Position numbers and translations under genes: made by a program. 58,750 nucleotides of DNA. It comes from Neorhizobium sp. SHOUNA12A (lineage in GTDB: Bacteria > Pseudomonadota > Alphaproteobacteria > Rhizobiales > Rhizobiaceae). Every line of letters starts with the position of its first letter. Position 1 is the stretch's first letter. Below, one piece after another: positions 56,816-58,750 of this stretch. The stretch covers positions 1 to 58,750 of the forward strand of contig NZ_JALBGV010000035.1 of assembly GCF_023006505.1 (NCBI RefSeq), read 5' to 3'. The notes beneath the pieces are model-generated. The model had not been told where the DNA came from. It saw only the letters and a list, made by a program, of their open reading frames with translations, and ran no database searches.

Positions 56816-57799
56816 TCACTTCGGCTTCCACTCGTTGTAGGTATCGTGGAACGTGCCGACCCAATACTTTTCGACCGGCATGGGTTGCTTATAGGTGCCG
56901 TTCATGATGCCGACGTCCCAGAAGGCCTTCATGCCCGCGTCGCTCGCCAGACGGCCGTCTTCGAAGATCTCATCGATGAAGTCGTCATAACCGCGGTTGA
57001 GATAGGTCTCCTCGAGGCCGAGCTTGGAGGCGAGGAGCTTGACCGATTCTTCCTTGTGGGCCTTGGACCACCGGACGGCCTTGGCAAAGCCGCGCAGCAC
57101 GGCCTTGATGGCATTCGGATCGTTCTTGATGAAATCCTCACGCGCATAGAAGCAGTGGAATGGGAAATCCGGCGCAATCGACTTCTGTTGCAGGATCAGG
57201 TTGAAGCCGCGATCGGCCGCCATGAACTTTTCCGGCGTCGCGAAGATATTGACTTCGAGCTGGCCGGCTTCCATCGCAGCGAGACGCGGCACGGAGCCGC
57301 CGCCCTGGACGATCTGCACTTCGCTCTTCGGATCGATGCCCTTTGTCTTCAGCGCATAACGCGTCAGGAAGTCGGTCGAGGAACCGAAGGTCGAGATACC
57401 GAAACGCTTGCCCTTGGCGTCTTCGAGCGTCTTGATCGACGGCACCGAATACCAGTCGAAGACGGCCATGTTGAAGCCGCCGTAGAAGATCTTCACGCCC
57501 TGGCCGGTTTCGACCCCGACAAGCGCTTCCGAGAAGGCGCCAACGCCGATATCCACGGCGCCGGCGACCATGCCGCGCACCAGGTCCGTGCCGCCCTTGA
57601 AGGCGACGATCTTGACGTTGATACCCTCTTCCTTGAAGAAACCCTGTGCATCGGCAACATAGATCGGCAACAGGGTCGAGGTATTGAGCGGCAGGCCGAT
57701 CGTGATGTCCTTCTTCTCGATCGCCTGGGCGCTCGCCGCCTGAAAGGACAGCGCGGCAAATGCCGCCGCTGTCGCCATGGTTTTCAGAAATTTCAACAT
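56816..57799 (-). CDS. ABC transporter substrate-binding protein, SsuA/NMT1 class
   Basis: A 327-residue exported protein. Signal peptide about 1-24 (TMATAAAFAALSFQAASAQA). The mature part has ITIGLPLNTSTLLPIYVADAQGFFKEEGINVKIVAFKGGTDLVRGMVAGAVDIG, the standard opening of the NMT1/SsuA family that binds sulfonates, taurine, pyrimidine precursors or aromatic acids. First importer gene of the leftward operon. Ligand not deducible; amidohydrolase and MmgE/PrpD partners argue for an organic acid rather than a sulfonate. Confidence 0.9.
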   Translation of the reverse strand: MLKFLKTMATAAAFAALSFQAASAQAIEKKDITIGLPLNTSTLLPIYVADAQGFFKEEGINVKIVAFKGGTDLVRGMVAGAVDIGVGAFSEALVGVETGQGVKIFYGGFNMAVFDWYSVPSIKTLEDAKGKRFGISTFGSSTDFLTRYALKTKGIDPKSEVQIVQGGGSVPRLAAMEAGQLEVNIFATPEKFMAADRGFNLILQQKSIAPDFPFHCFYAREDFIKNDPNAIKAVLRGFAKAVRWSKAHKEESVKLLASKLGLEETYLNRGYDDFIDEIFEDGRLASDAGMKAFWDVGIMNGTYKQPMPVEKYWVGTFHDTYNEWKPK

Positions 57800-57861
57800 T
57801 CTCTCCTCCTTGTGACGCCGACACTCCCTGCGGCATCTGCTTTCGTGAATTCCAGTCTCCC

Positions 57862-58750
57862 TCAGGCTGCCTCGCTCCTCCGGAAAGAGGCATCCGTAAA
57901 CTTCAGCAGGACGCCGCGGGCCTCCTGAACCGCAGCCGCGCCGGCATCGGCAAGCGTGGCTTGCAGCCGCTGCAATCGCTGCGCTGTCGTAGCGGGAAGA
58001 CTTCCGATCTTGCGGTCGAGCATCACCTGCGCGCCCTCACCGGAAGTCTGCGGCCAAACGGCCTCGCGTGTCTGTCCCTTTGTCGATACGACAACCCGCG
58101 CCGGCCAACCTTTGCCGGCGAGCGTGTCATCGGCCGTGATCGTCACGCGCTGGGCAAAGGCCATGACTTCCGCATTGAAGGGACGGGTGCGGTCGACATC
58201 CATCAGCCGAGCCGGCTCGAAGGCGGCGATGCCGAGCTGAAGGCCGAGATGGGCGATGGTCGTCAAACGATCTTCGGCCACAAGCGGCCGGCTGACGACG
58301 GGGGCTGCCACCGGCGGCAGAAAAACTTCGATACTGCCGATGGTATTGGGATCAACACCCTTCTCCAGCAGATGACGGAAAGCCTGGATCGCATTGATGC
58401 CCTGGCGGGCGGAGACGAAGGGCTTCATGCCCATCTGCGCAATCGCCAGCGGATCGACATGGTTAGGCTCCAGGGCAACAGCTGCCGCCGCCTGTCCCTT
58501 CATCCAGCTTGGAGAAAGGAGTTCGAGATCCCCCATGATGCCCGCCTTCGCGGCAAGCGCCGCACGAATGCCCTTCAGCGTGGCTTCGCCGATTACCAGC
58601 CAGCGCGCCGACGGCGTGCCGGAAGGGCGGCCGTTGCGGCCCGAACTGCCGGCCATGGACAGCACCAGCGCCTGGGCAACCTGTTCGTCCGAAAGACCAA
58701 GCGCAATCGCCGCGCTCACGGCCGCGACAGCCGGCGCTGCGAACAGGCAC
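57862..58750 (-). CDS. MmgE/PrpD family protein, partial (5' end outside window)
   Basis: The C-terminal 295 residues of an MmgE/PrpD-type protein; the frame stays open to the right edge. Recognised from ALGLSDEQVAQALVLSMAGSSGRNG, the middle segment PSWMKGQAAAAVALEPNHVDPLAIAQMG and the C-terminal domain. The family includes 2-methylcitrate dehydratase, cis-aconitate decarboxylase and iminodisuccinate epimerase, all acting on di- or tricarboxylic acids. It lies upstream of the ABC importer on the same strand (62 bp), suggesting the importer carries a related polycarboxylic or aromatic acid. Confidence 0.85.
   Translation of the reverse strand, partial: CLFAAPAVAAVSAAIALGLSDEQVAQALVLSMAGSSGRNGRPSGTPSARWLVIGEATLKGIRAALAAKAGIMGDLELLSPSWMKGQAAAAVALEPNHVDPLAIAQMGMKPFVSARQGINAIQAFRHLLEKGVDPNTIGSIEVFLPPVAAPVVSRPLVAEDRLTTIAHLGLQLGIAAFEPARLMDVDRTRPFNAEVMAFAQRVTITADDTLAGKGWPARVVVSTKGQTREAVWPQTSGEGAQVMLDRKIGSLPATTAQRLQRLQATLADAGAAAVQEARGVLLKFTDASFRRSEAA

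Noticed and set aside
56006..57928. A 640-codon rightward open frame opposite the SsuAB-class ABC genes
   Set aside because: It is antisense to two clearly conserved genes; long opposite frames are common at this GC content, and its product has no recognisable domain or start site.

Overview
The window looks like part of a Rhizobiales (probably Rhizobiaceae) replicon, most likely an accessory or megaplasmid-like region. Reasons: high GC, a dctA/dctBD locus with a sigma-54 promoter and tandem palindromic upstream sites, a groESL copy next to a usg gene, a uronate dehydrogenase closely resembling the Agrobacterium enzyme as I remember it, and many ABC uptake operons each paired with its own regulator. 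The genus is inference; no rRNA, tRNA or replication gene is present.

Layout. (1) 1-12.6 kb is a patchwork of small oxidoreductase/hydrolase modules, most next to a regulator: a Tat-exported epoxide hydrolase (cut by the window edge) and two NTF2-like proteins beside a LysR gene; an amidohydrolase and SDR facing a second LysR gene; an XRE/MmyB-type regulator facing a hydroxyisobutyrate-dehydrogenase-like gene and two MDR reductases; a flavoprotein monooxygenase facing a TetR gene across a strong palindrome; then a decayed IS5-family transposase. (2) 12.8-18.4 kb is a LacI regulator and a divergent operon for a DAO-type flavoprotein plus a polar amino-acid ABC importer, with two palindromic operators at the promoter and a perfect 19-bp hairpin between binding protein and permease. 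(3) 18.5-27.3 kb is an envelope/efflux cluster: MipA/OmpV-like protein, a lipoprotein and an OmpR-type two-component system on one strand, an RND pump on the other, the pump gene overlapping a possible 40-residue membrane protein. (4) 27.4-35.9 kb holds an SDR, a Gly/Thr-rich exported protein, a glycogen-debranching-type enzyme with a GT4 glycosyltransferase, groESL (heat-shock-like promoter and degenerate CIRCE), usg and a small gene.

(5) 35.9-45.9 kb is a uronate/aldonate catabolic locus. One strand carries a 53-residue leader-like ORF, a FadR-type regulator, uronate dehydrogenase and an SMP-30 lactonase in an overlapping chain. The other carries a peptide-class ABC importer with a fused double ATPase, followed by a DgoD-like acid-sugar dehydratase. 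Uptake, oxidation to a lactone, lactone opening and dehydration would form a route; the later steps are not in the window. (6) 46.0-51.1 kb is the C4-dicarboxylate system dctA and dctBD. (7) 51.3-58.75 kb has an SDR and an aldonolactone-oxidase-like flavoprotein, converging on an amidohydrolase, an SsuABC/TauABC-type importer and an MmgE/PrpD protein that runs off the end.

No CRISPR array, phage, toxin-antitoxin pair, origin, tRNA or rRNA was recognised. The most unusual items are the pump-coupled small membrane ORF, the translationally coupled leader ORF with an internal 18-bp tandem repeat, and the peptide-class importer embedded in a uronate pathway.
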